Shown: positions 24,990-37,229 of the stretch, piece after piece | Layout of the letters: the number at the start of each line of letters is the position of its first letter | Position numbering within the stretch: position 1 is the stretch's first letter | Assembly: GCA_026419785.1 (NCBI GenBank) | Contig: JAODTK010003377.1 | Coordinates: 226,001-290,000, forward strand | Length of the DNA stretch: 64,000 nucleotides | Reading direction: 5' to 3' | From: Sclerodactyla briareus | Taxonomy: Eukaryota; Echinodermata; Holothuroidea; Dendrochirotida; Sclerodactylidae | The notes under the pieces: generated by a model | The model's input: only the letters and a program-made list of their open reading frames with translations | What the model was told of the DNA's origin: nothing | The model's database searches: none | Position numbers and translations under genes: made by a program

Positions 24990-25890
24990 GTAGGGTCTTA
25001 ATCAACCTAATCAAATATTGGTTGGGTAAGAGAAGGCGTGTTGCTTTGCTGGGCAGCTTATAACAGCAGTAAAAATTGTCACAGTAGCTATGGTTTACTC
25101 ATTCCTGAGTGCTTTATTTCAACCGGGCTATTATAATGATGGAACCAATCAAAATTCATGAACATCAAACACATCAGGTTCCGAAAAATGTTAACATACG
25201 ATGCTACTGAGTTGGGCTAAATTCTTACCAAGGAAATGCATAAATTATGCAATTAAGGGCCACAATACAATGACCTTCTACTGACCCCAGCTGTACCTTT
25301 AAATGATCTGCATCAAAGTGTGGATACCTTCTACCAGTTTTTTTGAAATCCAACAAGCTTTTCGAAATTTGGCATGATTATGCAAATTTAAACACATTAA
25401 ATGACCTCAGTGACCCCAACTTCACTTTTTAAAATTCTCGGAAACCATGGTAGAACCCACATCACCAGTTTCGTGAAAATCTGACAAACTTGCAAATTCG
25501 CAAAATTTATGCAATTATCCACTCAACTAGCATATTTTAGGCTGAAAATCTAACCATTTCATCTACCTGTCATACAGGTCCGACATACCAAACTACATCA
25601 TGTAGCACATACGGTTTCTTTGCGTATCTTGCCTAAGAGCCTAAACAATTATTTTACATCAAATAAGCTATTACCTCAACTTAATTAATGACTGTGCTGC
25701 CCAAAATCTAAATCAGATCGTGTACACACCCCACCCCGGGTGCTACACACAGAATGTCATCATATTCGGCGCTCACCAGGTTTGTGAGATCCTGCTAACA
25801 AGAAAGTGTTACATACACCACCCAACACAAAAAACCCCCACATGCCACTGTGGCGCGCAGTAAGTTTCTTCCTGAAGTATTTCAGGGCGA
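24990..25890 (+). repeat. Family B dispersed repeat, copy 1
   Basis: It shares cctaatcaaat(a)ttggttgggtaag, gcttataac, ctttat, catgaacat, caaacacatca, gttaac, ccccagctgtacc and caccaacctaccgggtgc-like blocks in the same order with 37,230-38,260. Non-coding, same orientation in both copies. Confidence 0.8.
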
Positions 25891-26250
25891 ACGAAAACCA
25901 ACCCCAAAACCAGTATGAGCTTCAATCCACCAGGTGGGACAGAGTTATTGTGTTATTTAGCTAAAATTTGCCACAATCAATCAATTTTCACAATTTCCCG
26001 AATTTCTTTTTTCCCAAATCTGACGCCCGGTCTGCACTAAAAACAATAGGGTTGCCTGTACGCCCCATTAGAAAGCTCATCCAAATTTCACCTGATCGAC
26101 CAGCATACTAGACTCATCATCGTGTTTACAAATTGATTCGCAAAACATAGGTATCATGTACTCATTATGGGAGTCCATATACTGTACCAATTATGATGTT
26201 CCTCCCCCAGGTGGGATGGAGTTTATCGTGTTAACAAAGAGAGGCATCAC
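25891..26250 (+). repeat. Family C dispersed repeat, copy 2
   Basis: It has the blocks agtatgagctt, gtgggac.gagttattgtgtta, ccaaatctga, caatagggtt.cctgtac and gaaagctcat..aaatttca.cctgatcg, in the order seen in copy 1 at 24 kb. Confidence 0.75.
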
Positions 26251-27780
26251 CCATACACACACACCGTCATACTGCATGGATCCTCATAATGTTTTCAAGG
26301 ATAAAAGAGTAACTCTAAGTTTGATTGAAGGAATGAAGTGCTCTATGCGTGGAGGTACCATTGAATGAATAAGATTTCTTTTCCCCCTTCATATCATATC
26401 ATTATGTTGTGGCATGACTTATGGTGCTCCTGTAATTGCATTAACAGTGATATTATTGAATATTATACTTGACAGATTTCGGGTTCAGAATGCTCATCGC
26501 TTCAAAAAAAAGCAAGAAAATAATACTGCAGATTATGACAGAAAACAATTCTATTGAAAATATTTTAATTGATAGATTTGCTGTGTTTTCCAAAGCAAGT
26601 TTCAAACTAGTCAAGAGGGGGTGGTCAATGGCAGATGACTTTTTCTTGTTTTGGCTACTACAATAAGCTATTCCGAGATAGAACCAGGCATATGTAGTTT
26701 AGATACCCCGCCGGGAAACTTTGTCAACTGGAAGACTCCCCCATGTAGCCTTTACTGTGGGACTCTCATTCTCATTTAATTGAACAGTGAAAAGTTGCAA
26801 TGACACTGTTAAAACCGCCCAAATTAAAACAACTAATCACAAAAAACTATTTGATAATTATCATGCACACTATTAATATGCCAGAAAACATCAAGCCGCT
26901 CCAAAATAAACAGCATTATTTGGTTTACTTAAGGACAGATCAAATCCGCCGATCACTGATGATAGCGGCCATCAGAGCGTGAGTGTATGCCTATGGCACT
27001 AACAGTTAAGAGACTATTCCATTCTACTGCGGGATACTGCAGGGAAGCCAGAAGTCAAGAACATACCACGCGTACAATATGCGAGTGAAAAAGCAAGTTG
27101 AATTTCTCGGAACTTGACTAAATTGGCTCATAGTATCACAGAATCTAATATACAAAATGTCCTCGCCATGGTGGAGCTAAATTGAGAGAATTTTTGTTGA
27201 CAATGAGGGAGTACAAAACAAAGTTTCTCACAGAACACTGCCCCTCCATTGAATTACGGTGGCCAGCTAACCTGCAGTAAGGAAATTATTCCGAGAGCCA
27301 GCGAGAGAAGAAAATGAACACATGCGCAGAACTATCGTCCGACTAGCTGATTACAAACTCAAGCGAAGTTGGCCTTGTCCAAGAACGCTGCGGAACCACT
27401 GCGAAGTACATATTCCTATATCTCCAAGTGAGGAAAACCTCAATTTTATTGTCTATAACATTGCCAGAGCATACCTAGAGTGATGTAATGTTTTACTCAA
27501 ACGTCTCCCTGAAGCATAAATCGAATATCGCATGCACATACCTCTGGGCTTGTCCGGAGTGCTACCAGGTTTCAAATGAGCACTGGGTAATGTTTGTAAA
27601 AAGGAAGGGCCTTGATCAGCTGCTAGCTGGATCTGTGCGCTATATAGGACTACACACATCTTATCATTCCGTTTTTCATTTTTATACCTAATCATTGAAT
27701 GCATGCATAGTATTACGAACGGACGGCCGCAGACGTAACTTGACAGATAGCTGAGCTCCCCTCAACTTCATTGAGTAGAA
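26251..27780. other. Intronic stretch, no gene recognised
   Basis: Several 60-80 codon open frames exist but none shows a family motif or splice-supported exon. I see no repeat unit here. Confidence 0.5.
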
Positions 27781-27810
27781 CAATATCATGAAGAGATATA
27801 CTATAACAAC

Positions 27811-29465
27811 TAGAGGCACCAATGGTGCTGTAGCTCAATTGCACAAATGTACTAAGAAGAATATACAATTAATGTGTGATATGTTCAGGATCATTAGGCC
27901 AAATAGCAGATGCAAACAATGGCCTATTGTGGCCCTTGTGACCATGATCTTCATATGGCCCAAATATTTCCTTATAGCAGTCAATAAATATTCCACATAA
28001 TGGTCGTAGGGCCAACAGTCACACTGGCCATGGGTCCTAATCCCTGGCAACCCTGAAGGTACAGCTATTAGACCATCATTAGACCTGAACATCAGCACTG
28101 TGCAAACAGTATTTGTAAGAGACACAAGATTTTTGCCAGAATTCCATAAATTGAGCTCTTGGGCTAAAAATTCCCAACCCTCCAATGGCCCTCTAACCAC
28201 GGACTATTTACAAGGTAACTCGTTAATGTAAGAAATCAATTGAAGCTTTGTGGAAGGAGATTGCATTTTCAACCATTGTGGTGAAATTTTTTCATAAAAT
28301 GGCCCACGGGCCCAAGTCGGGAGGCCTTGGACCAAATTTCCAAGGGTATGGCTGTTAGACCATCATTGTAACCGAATGCCAGCACTGCGGCAAATATTCT
28401 TAAGAGGCGAAACTTTTTGTGTAATTCCAAATGATGGCTCTAGGGCCTCACACGGCTTGGGAACCTATCCTGGCACCTGGAGCATGAATTGGACCACGCA
28501 TTATTACTGAACATGAGCACTGTCAACAAAATTTGTAGAGAATACAAGATTTTGCAATGATCCATATGAATGGGGCCCGAGGCCCAAACGGCCTTGAGCC
28601 AATCCCTGAACAACGCCAATGGCCCTCTTCCTAAAAATTCCCACGGACCATTACGATGTAACTTTGAAGATCATCAATGGAATCTTGAGGAGGTGCATTT
28701 CAAGTACCATTGGTGTGAATTTCATAAAATGGGCCCACGGGCCCAGGTAGGACCTTGGACAAAATTCCTGAACGCCCAAGGATGGCTATTATCATCATAT
28801 GACCGAATGTCAGCACTGTTGCACGAATTCGTACCGAAAGCATGTTGCTAATTCCACATACGGGTTCCGCCCACACTGGGCCTGGGAGCGAATCCCTAGC
28901 ACCTGAGTACAGCTTTCACCCAACTTATGGACTGAACATCATCACTGTGCAACCAAAATTTGTAGGGATCAAGATTTTGTGGTATTCATAAAAGAACCCT
29001 AGGGCCCAAACTGGGCACTGAGCCCAAAATGCCGAACAACCCCCTAGGCCCTCCACCCAAGGACCATTTACTGTAACTTTGAAGAACATCATTGAATCTT
29101 GTGGTAGGAGCTTCTTTCAGTACTATTGTGTGAAATTTCATAAAATGTGCCATCAGGCCCAAGTGCTTTGGAACAAAATTCCTGAACACCCTAAGGTACG
29201 GCTATTAAACCAACATTAGTACCGAACACAGTCCACTGTGCATCAAAATTTGTGATGGAAGATACATATTTGAAGAAATTTTACACATAATAGCCTACTG
29301 CCCCTTGAAATTTTATCACAGAATGGCCACACAATGGCCTAGACTGCCCCTTTAATGTCCAAATGTCCAGATAGACAGACAGACAGACAGACCGCAAGAT
29401 AGCTAGTAGATAGAGTGAACATGCAGATTCCAATAGCTCAATGCATCACTGGTTTTGAGCTCAAT
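27811..29465 (+). mobile_element. Family A repeat, full-length copy (Helentron/HINE-like candidate)
   Basis: It starts with the palindrome gcaccaatggtgc. It contains about three passes of a ~430-bp internal block (cataaaatgggcccacgggc, cctgaac, tattagaccatc, catcagcactgtgcaa, tgtaacttgaagaa). It then has a (gaca)n microsatellite at about 29,372-29,392 and ends gcagattccaat-agctcaat. Tandem core plus tetranucleotide microsatellite plus short palindromic ends resembles Helentron-derived non-autonomous elements described in invertebrates. The class assignment is my inference. Confidence 0.7.
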
Positions 29466-29919
29466 ACAAACCATATTATATTACGCGAACTCTTGATATC
29501 AGATGTTTGTTCAATGGCGCTTCTTTACAGATGCTGATAGTGCAGTAAAATATTAGGACTGGGAAAAAAAAAGGTTCCATAACAACGCTGAAAAGTCAAG
29601 AGACACAAATCCACAGGAAGGAGTTCCATAAGTGGGGACAAGTTTTAATAAGCACGTCCAATATGTTTTGTTTGATACCTGGAAACTGAGTTGAATGTTG
29701 AATGTGGAGCGAAACAGGTATGTGTTGACTCTGGTGTGTAGCAATTATTGAATATGCTGGGAGTACCTGTTTTGATAGCATGAAATGCAATGATGAACCT
29801 ATAGTTTATATGCTGAAGAATAGCCAACCAGTGTAACTAGGTGTAACATGTTTTAAATTTCTTAACCCTGCAAACTACACAGGTTAATGTTCAGTTAGAA
29901 GCAGTGGAACCCTCTTTAC

Positions 29920-30031
29920 CTGAGAGTCTGATGACTATTATGCTGCGTGCTCCAATGTCATCAGGATATTCTGCGGCGATATCTCTGCCCGGATACGAGA
30001 TTCCGCAAACGCAACATCCTCCTTGAGGTTC
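29920..30031 (-). CDS. Urease alpha exon (EDVAFAESRIR ... SDSQ)
   Basis: Bounded by acceptor caaccaccag and donor gtaaag. It reads NLKEDVAFAESRIRAE without error, then, after indels, AAE.ILHDIGARSII and SDSQ. The family block is D..FAESRIR.ETIAAED.LHD.GA.S..SSDSQAMGR. The Arg of SRIR (Arg336 of the Klebsiella enzyme) and the Asp of SDSQ (nickel ligand Asp360) are both present. The preceding exon ends VCHHL, as expected. Confidence 0.94.
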
Positions 30032-30609
30032 CTGGTGGTTGAAGATGTGATTGGGAAAGAGTGGGTGGAAAATATGGCAACAGTGTGCGTTATTTAATGG
30101 TGTCTCCATAACACCCACATAAACTATTGCAAAGACATCAAAATGATAAAAATTTTCATAGGGAGGTACTCTCAATGGTGAGATTCCAGAATAGGCTTCT
30201 TGGGATGCAGCACGACTCCATAAATGTCAAATTCTTGTGAGCATGGACAGGGGTGTCTTGAAACGCTGTATTCTATTTGCTGAGAGGGGAATGGGTTCCA
30301 TTGAACAAAATTCATTGCAAATAAAACGAAACGAGCACTGCGTAAGCAAAATTACTACATGTGCCAATGCCAGCATTGATCCGCATCACCACAGTAGAAC
30401 CTATAGAATATGTCCTTCATAAGCTAACTAACGTCTGTATACATGAAGCTGCGGCATTTCTTTAGTCTTTCGGCATCATCATACAGTTTAATTTACTGAG
30501 ATCACAGTCACAGGAAACACAACTCAGGGAGGGCCAAGTGTCAGTTTTCATTGTAAACCCTTAATTGCGGGATAGCATGTAATTTTATTTCTTCGAGTCC
30601 TTAGATGAC

Positions 30610-30840
30610 ATGGGCTGTGGTACATGTGGATCCATTTCACCTTAATGTGGGTTAGAATGGGGCTTCCATGAGCAATGTGACAATGTCGCCAAATGACCAG
30701 TATTATACTGGATGCCCTTCCTGACAATCTCCTTGAAAGGGATTCAACAGAAAACCCAGAGGAATGACACTACATTCCAGGATTCAAACTCATAGGCAAC
30801 TAGAGAAGCTCTATCAATTACAACACTACATTATAACAGT
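30610..30840 (-). mobile_element. tRNA-derived SINE
   Basis: On the minus strand the 5' part has a tRNA-like head: ttgtaattgatagagct (A-box-like) and agtttgaatcc (B box, consensus GGTTCGAATCC). The body contains aggaagggcatccagtat, a block seen at the 3' part of several animal SINEs. It has Pol III promoter architecture but is degraded. No obvious tail or target duplication was seen. Confidence 0.65.
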
Positions 30841-31454
30841 ATTCAATTTGTGGACCTTGAGCAGAGGACTCGTCTCAAATTTCCACGGTTATTTATGAAC
30901 GTTAATATTTGCCAAGGTGTGACCGACCATGCTTGCTATGCGGCGGCTGCTGGTGGGAGTCACGTCATCTACTGCAGCTTTCCAATCCCCACCGAAACTA
31001 GTCGGAACACAACTCTCAATCTCCCTCATAGGAGCACATTCCTGGAAGGCACCTAGTCTCATCCACTGGCCACCTCAGGCAACGTCTAGGCCGGGCCTGG
31101 CCTATCCCCCAACTCCCTGAAGTACCCGAGCCTGGGCCACCATGGGCTAGGGGGCGTCCCTGCAATCTGCCACAACCACGTATCCTGTTCACAAAACCCT
31201 GCGCCCCCGATTCATTGTTGACGTCTGATAGAGTTTAGTTCCATACTGGGCGAATTCCTTTAAACACTGAAACGGGGAAAGGAAAGGCTACTTGGTTGCT
31301 CATCCTCCCAACTAAATCCAACTATCATCTATGAAATATGCAATACATGCAATTTTGTTTCCACAAACTTGGCAAAGGATGTTTTTTTACACAGTAAACA
31401 CAGCACCACTTAAAAACACCTGGATATGTCAAACAATTGATTTTCTTTACTTAC

Positions 31455-31628
31455 GAGGTGGTGACCAGACAATCAGCAAACCAGGTGTTCATCGATTGTG
31501 TTCTTGGTGTAGGGTCTTGTCGGATTGGTTGACGAGGGAAGGACGTTCGAGACCCCGGACCACGGTCAGATATCCGGGGCCATGGCCACACCGGCACCTC
31601 TGAATGGTATGGGTGGATAGTTCTTGCC
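31455..31628 (-). CDS. Urease alpha exon ([15 protein letters not shown] ... VCHHL)
   Basis: Acceptor caattttgcag and donor gtaagt (perfect). It encodes [44 protein letters not shown] and HLDMLMVCHHL after a handful of small indels. The His in GAGVGH is nickel ligand His272 (Klebsiella numbering) and the first His of CHHL is flap residue His320. Across the junction the text reads AF-R-A-RTIH where most ureases have AFKGRTIH, an Ala for Gly change that needs no indel. Confidence 0.95.
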
Positions 31629-31689
31629 CTGCAAAATTGAACCATAAAGTGTGTTATGTGTGCACGTATAGTAATTGTCATTAGAGACT

Positions 31690-31990
31690 CTTTCAGCTAA
31701 ATGAGGGATGTTAGTGATTGATCATTAGAAGTCTCAGCGTGTAAGTGTGTTATATAGTGAAGCTGTCATTATACAACTCGTTCAGCATTGATTGTGTGCA
31801 TAGTATGATTCATTCATTATAAGATCATCAGCGTAGTGTTATGATATTTGTGCATTATATGACTATACCAGCGTGTGAAGTGTATAGCATGATGCGTACC
31901 TTATAGGACAGCATCAGCATGTAATTGGTACAGTGATTTGTTCATTACTGTCTCTTTCAGCATGTATGAGTGTACAGTGATACGTCCATA
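31690..31990. repeat. Minisatellite (~50-bp unit), left half
   Basis: About six units contain cagc(g/a)tgt..gtgt, atagtga, ttcatta and tatgactct. The same unit resumes at 36,081 after a 4-kb insertion. Confidence 0.8.
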
Positions 31991-34900
31991 CCCTTCTGGA
32001 AATTAAGTATGACATAAGTCAGAATTAAGCCTGTTTTGTGCTTGAAATGACCTGGGTCGGTTTAATCTTCTAATTTCAAGCTAAACTGACTTACCAGGCT
32101 CCCCCCAGGCTTAAAACTGACTTCTGCCATACTTGAATCTCATGCTTATTTCGAGCTCATTTCAGGCTTAAATTTAAGGCTTAACTGACTAGATTAAACT
32201 TGTATCTCCAGGAATTTGGGCAGCACAGTAAAGGGATAGGATAGTTTGGAATTGGGTTTGTACAGAATCCTCAGAACTTGAGAATTTCTATTCATAAAAA
32301 CAAAACACTGGTTGGATGGGAATGCCATGAACAAACTTCAGGCCTTATTTCAGAATTTCAGGCTTACGTCCTATTGGCTATGGACATGTGATAAATGGGG
32401 TAACAGTCAGAAACAGCTGGGAGATTAGTTTCAAAGATATTTGTATGGGGAAGTGCAAAATACCTGTGGCAGAACAAAGGGTCAGTTCCCAGTGGATAGG
32501 TATGATGCCGTCGTGTCTCTGTGCTAAAGACTGCTTTGAGAGCTGCGTGTTGAATTATTTGAGAACAGGCATCTGCAAGAAATTTCACATTGGAAAACTG
32601 GGGACTGTGAGTATATATCATATATATATTAATAACTATACAGAAATGGGGATTTGGAAGGGTATGGGGGGAATTAGACCCCCAGGCTTAAAACTGACGG
32701 CTGCCATACTTGAATATTTCATGCTTATTTCAGGCTTCATTTCAGGCTAATTCAGGCTTAACTGACTAGATGTAACTTTGTAGCTCAGGAAGTTGGGCTG
32801 ACACAGTAACGGATTAGGAATTTTGGACTTGGGCTTTACGAGGCATCCTCCGAACTTAGATATTCATTCATAAAAACACACACACGTTGGTAGGGAATGC
32901 CATTGACAAATTTCAGGCTAATTAGGAATTTCAGGCTTATTTCATACTGGCATAGGGACATGTGATAAATGGGGCACAGTCAGAAACCGATGGATTGGAT
33001 AGTTTCAAGGATAAATTGTATGGGGGGAAGTTCAAAATTCCTGTGGCAGAGAACAAAGGTCCAGTTCACCAGTGGATTAGAGTATGATGCAGTAGTGTCT
33101 CTGTGTATACAGACTGTGGCATGAGCTGCAGTGTTGAATTATGTGAGAACAGGCATCTGCAAGAACATCACATTGGAAAACGACGGGTGGTTACATAATA
33201 TATATATACTTAATAACTTAATACAGGAAATTGGATTTGAATGGTATGGAATTAGAAGTAGTGGGATGGATAGTGAGAAGACTCCACATGCTCTAATGAA
33301 TAGGACCCGAGTATTAGATTCATAAAGTTCGCAGGTCTACCTAGGTTGAGTGGTGTTGGTATCAAACTGAAAACAACAAATAGGCCCCATATGCAGCTTC
33401 CAAATTTTTCATATAGTGTATTGCGGTAACTGTGAATGCCATCTAATGAATATAATGTCAAGTTCAGTGTAGACCAAGCTTCTACTTTCTAGCTAGGCTA
33501 ATTGGGTAAAGTGCTAAAATGGTCAATTATATGGTGAGTTTTGCTATAGTTTGTAAATGATCAATAGATCAATAATAGTGTCATATCCTTGCCATGGTTG
33601 CAGTGACCATTGGAGTGATTGTCGCCCTAGCCAGGGTCAGGTTTAAAACAAGCAAGCTCTATATCATCTAAACGGCATACAGTGAATCTTCCTCAAAGGT
33701 ATTTGGCAGAAAATGATGCAGAAACAAAACTTAAACAAGTGAAAAACATACTGCAGAAACAACTTAAACAAGTGAACACAAACTTTTAAGCCCAATCAAT
33801 GAGATGTGATGAGACTCTACACCACCGGGTTATAAGTATAAGCTTCCTACTGAATTAGGGCTATAAGTTCGTAAACAATATGAGGAAAATAATGCACCAA
33901 TTAATTTGAACCCTATGAGTCCACCTTCTCTCAACCCAACTCCTTCCACCCACCCGTGCCATATCACATATTGGATCCCATATCTGAAATACCAGGTACC
34001 TAAAATTGGAAACCTGTATCTGCTATATATTATAACAATAAAATATTCAGGCCAGCTGTTTTTTCAATCATTTTGTCAAAAACTGCATGATTCTCAGCTG
34101 GATTAGCCTGGAAAGCCCATGAATTCAGGCTTAATTAAGTATGAAACAACCCCTATTTCAGGCTTATTAGCTTGAAATTGCATGGAAGCAAATTTCAGGC
34201 TAAAAACTGACTTAATCAGGCTCCCACAAGGCTTAAAACTGACTCTCTGCATACTTGGAATCGTTCATGCTTATTCCGGATTCATTTCAGGCTTAAGAAT
34301 TTCAGGCTTAAATGACTAGATTGAACTTGTATCTCCAAGAATTGGGCAGCCACAGTAAGGGATAGGATATTTTGGACTGGGGTTTACAAGCATCCTCAGA
34401 ACTAGACTTTCTATTATAAAACACAACACTGTTGGGAGGGATTCCATGACAAATTTCACAGGCTTATCAGGAAGTTCAGGCTTTTTCATATGCATTCTGG
34501 ACATGTGATAACTGGGTCAACAGTCAGAAAGAAAACAGCTGGGATTGGTGAGTTTCAAGGATAAATTGTATGGGGGGAAGTTCAAAATACCTATGGCAGA
34601 GAACAAAGGTCAGTTCACCAGTTGGGATAGATAGAGTATGAGGCAGTAGGGGCTCTGGTATACCAGACTGCTTTGCATGAGTGCAGTGGTTGAATTCTTT
34701 GAGACAGGCATCTGCGAAATTCACATTTGAAAAACTGACTGGTGAGTAACATATATATATATAATATAGATATATACTTAATAACTAAAACAGAAATGAT
34801 TTGAATGTTATGGATAGTAGAAGTAGTGGATTGATTATTTGTAGAAGCACTCACATGTCATAATGAATAGGAAAACCCGAGTAGGATAGATTCTAAAGTT

Positions 34901-36080
34901 AGCATGGTCTACCTATGCTGAGTGGTGTTGGTATCAAACCTGAAACAACAAATAAGGCCCCATATGCAGCTTCCAAATTTTTCATAAATTGTGTTATTGC
35001 TGTACTAACTGTGAATGCCATTAATGAATATAATGTCAATGTTTCAGTGAGAGACCAAAGCTTCTACTCTAGCTGACGATGAGTTGCTAATTGGGTTAAA
35101 GTGCTAAGATGGTCAATTATATGGTGAGTTTTGTTAGTGTGTAAAGATCAATAGATCAATAAAGTTTCGTATCTTGCCATAGTTGCAAGTGACCATTTGG
35201 AGTGATTGTAGCTGGACAAGGGTCAGGTTTCAAAAAGCAACTCTATATCATCTAAACGCATACGGTAATCTTCCTCAAAGGTATAGGGCGAAAATGATTC
35301 CGAATACAACTAAACAAAGGTGGTAACACATACTTTTACTGCCCATCAATTGAGATGTGCTGAGACACTCTACACACAGGGTTATAAGTAAAGCATCATA
35401 AAGAATTAGGCCTATAAGTTCTTAAACAATATGAGGAAAATAATGCTACCAATAAATTGAACCATATGAGTCCACCTTCTCTTAACCCAAACTCCTGCCC
35501 CCCCTTTTCCTTCACATATGTATACATATGAAATTTACCAGGTACCTAAAATTGGAAAACCGTATCTGCTAATATTATAAAAACAATAATATAAGGCCAG
35601 CTGGTGCTTCTCAATCATTTTGTCAAAAAACTGGCCATGATTCAGGGGATAGCCTGGAAACCAACATGATTTCAGGCTAATAAGTATGTAATGAAATCCA
35701 CCCATATTCAGGCTTATTTAAGCTCGAAATTGCATGACAGCAATTCAGGCTTAAGCCTGAATGCCACCCACTGCCCAGCTGGAATTAAGACTTGATCAAT
35801 TAGGCCTGGAATTTGCTCCCCAGTTTCAGCTTTAAGCCTCAAATCGGGACCAGGGTTTCAGGCTTGATTCAATTAGCCTGGAATCTGCCTCATTTTCAGG
35901 TAGAGCCTGAAACCCACTAGAATTTCAAGCTTAATTCCTACTTGTCCAATTTTAGTGTGTGAGTTGGAAGCCTGACAAAATAAGCATGAAATAAGCTTGA
36001 AAAGTAGGCCTGCCACGTTCCAAATTAGTACAAAAAACTGACCTTGGCATTTTCAGCTTTAACTTTCAGGCTTGATTTGT
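31991..36080. mobile_element. 4.1-kb element rich in TTCAGGCTTA motifs, three internal tandem units
   Basis: The decamer ttcaggctta and its complement taagcctgaa occur dozens of times, concentrated at both ends, including the palindrome ttcaggcttaagcctgaa near 35,745. Internally, a block beginning caggcttaaaactgac recurs at 32,112, 32,683 and 34,227, giving one short (~0.57 kb) and two long (~1.53 kb) tandem units. Each unit carries caaaatacctgtggcagag, gcatctgcaagaa and a (TA)n tract. It splits a minisatellite (31,690-31,990 and 36,081-36,375), so it is an insertion. No transposase was seen. Confidence 0.75.
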
Positions 36081-36375
36081 TCAGAAGTAGTGAGATTAAG
36101 CAAGTGTATGTGTTTATCGTTGATTTGTTCTGCCAGCGGTGTATGTGTATAGCGATTTGGTTCTTTGTATGACTGTTAGCAAGACAGTGATTTGTTCATT
36201 TTTAACTCTACAGTGTGATAGTGTGTATAGTAATGTGTTCATTGTATGGACTAAACAGGGCTGGACGCGTTAGCGATTTGTTCTGTAGACTGTTAGCGAA
36301 AACAGGGATTTGTTCATTAAATACTTAACAGGTGTATGTGTGCTAGTTTATTGGTTCATTATATGACTCTATCAA
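36081..36375. repeat. Minisatellite (~50-bp unit), right half
   Basis: Units contain gtgtatgtgt, atagcgatttg, gttcatt and tatgact, matching the array at 31,690-31,990. Confidence 0.8.
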
Positions 36376-36501
36376 CTACTTCACAAAATCAATAATTTCC
36401 AACCATCAACCACACCAGCAGGCCCAGCGAAAGAAACAGAAAGACAAGACTAGAAAGTATATTCACAATAGATCCAAACCAGATATGAGCTGATAAACTA
36501 C

Positions 36502-36642
36502 CTAAAGGCTCAATTGCTCTGTTCCGTTACAGGGACTCGTTCAGCGGGGTGTGTATGGGATCTGTACGTCATTTTTCCCCAAAGCGGAAGGGTGTATCGA
36601 TGGCTGAGGGAGATAGACCCCCAGTCCTCGTGAAGTTTTAGG
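36502..36642 (-). CDS. Urease alpha exon with nickel-bridging Lys (LKLHEDWG)
   Basis: Acceptor tgtcttag and donor gtagtt bound 141 bases. It encodes LKLHEDWGS, then AIDTCLSAWGKYDVQI and HIHTDTLNES, ending VTEQ...AF-R, after roughly five small indels. Lys in LKLHEDW is the residue carbamylated to bridge the two nickels (Lys217, Klebsiella), the following His is ligand His219, and the His before TDTLNES is ligand/active-site His246. Gly before LKLHEDW must come from an upstream exon ending GG, which was not found. Confidence 0.93.
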
Positions 36643-37229
36643 CTAAGACATGGAGCATAATGAAAACACACACAGATTATAATAACACCGTATTCAACTG
36701 GAATGAATGAAGGAACCTCCTAAATACAATGAGAAATTAGATAAGCGTTGAAGCCAGGATGCCATTACACCTCCCCACTCCGCGCTCCCAACTAGAGGTA
36801 GGAATTCCATTTTTGTTGCCCAATGTTTCCTGTGCTGTATTTATACTGTGGTGGGCACATGCATGCATTGGACTGAGGGGGCAAACTACCATCGAAGCCC
36901 AAAATGGAAACAGTGCGATCGCGAAAAGGGGTCGCCTGGTTGCGTGGGCGGTGGTCGATTATTCACATACAAACAACCAAACAGTTCATGAGACCATGCA
37001 TCGCATGTCAAACGAACTCACATTACTTTCCATATAACACATAAAAAGTCTAAAAATTCCTAAAAAAAAACTGACCAATTAGTTTGACTCTTATACCAAA
37101 AGTCCCTTAATTGCTTTTCATTCGTCATGCCCCTCCCCCACTCTTCCTCCATAAGACCCTATTGCATAAAGTGTCATCGCTCAGTAATCACTTATGACCC
37201 AAAATCCAACTTGAAATGTTATAAATTTT

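Noticed and set aside
29372..29392. (GACA)n microsatellite as an independent feature
   Set aside because: It is a regular component of the family A element and also occurs near 57,305 and 59,012; not independently informative.
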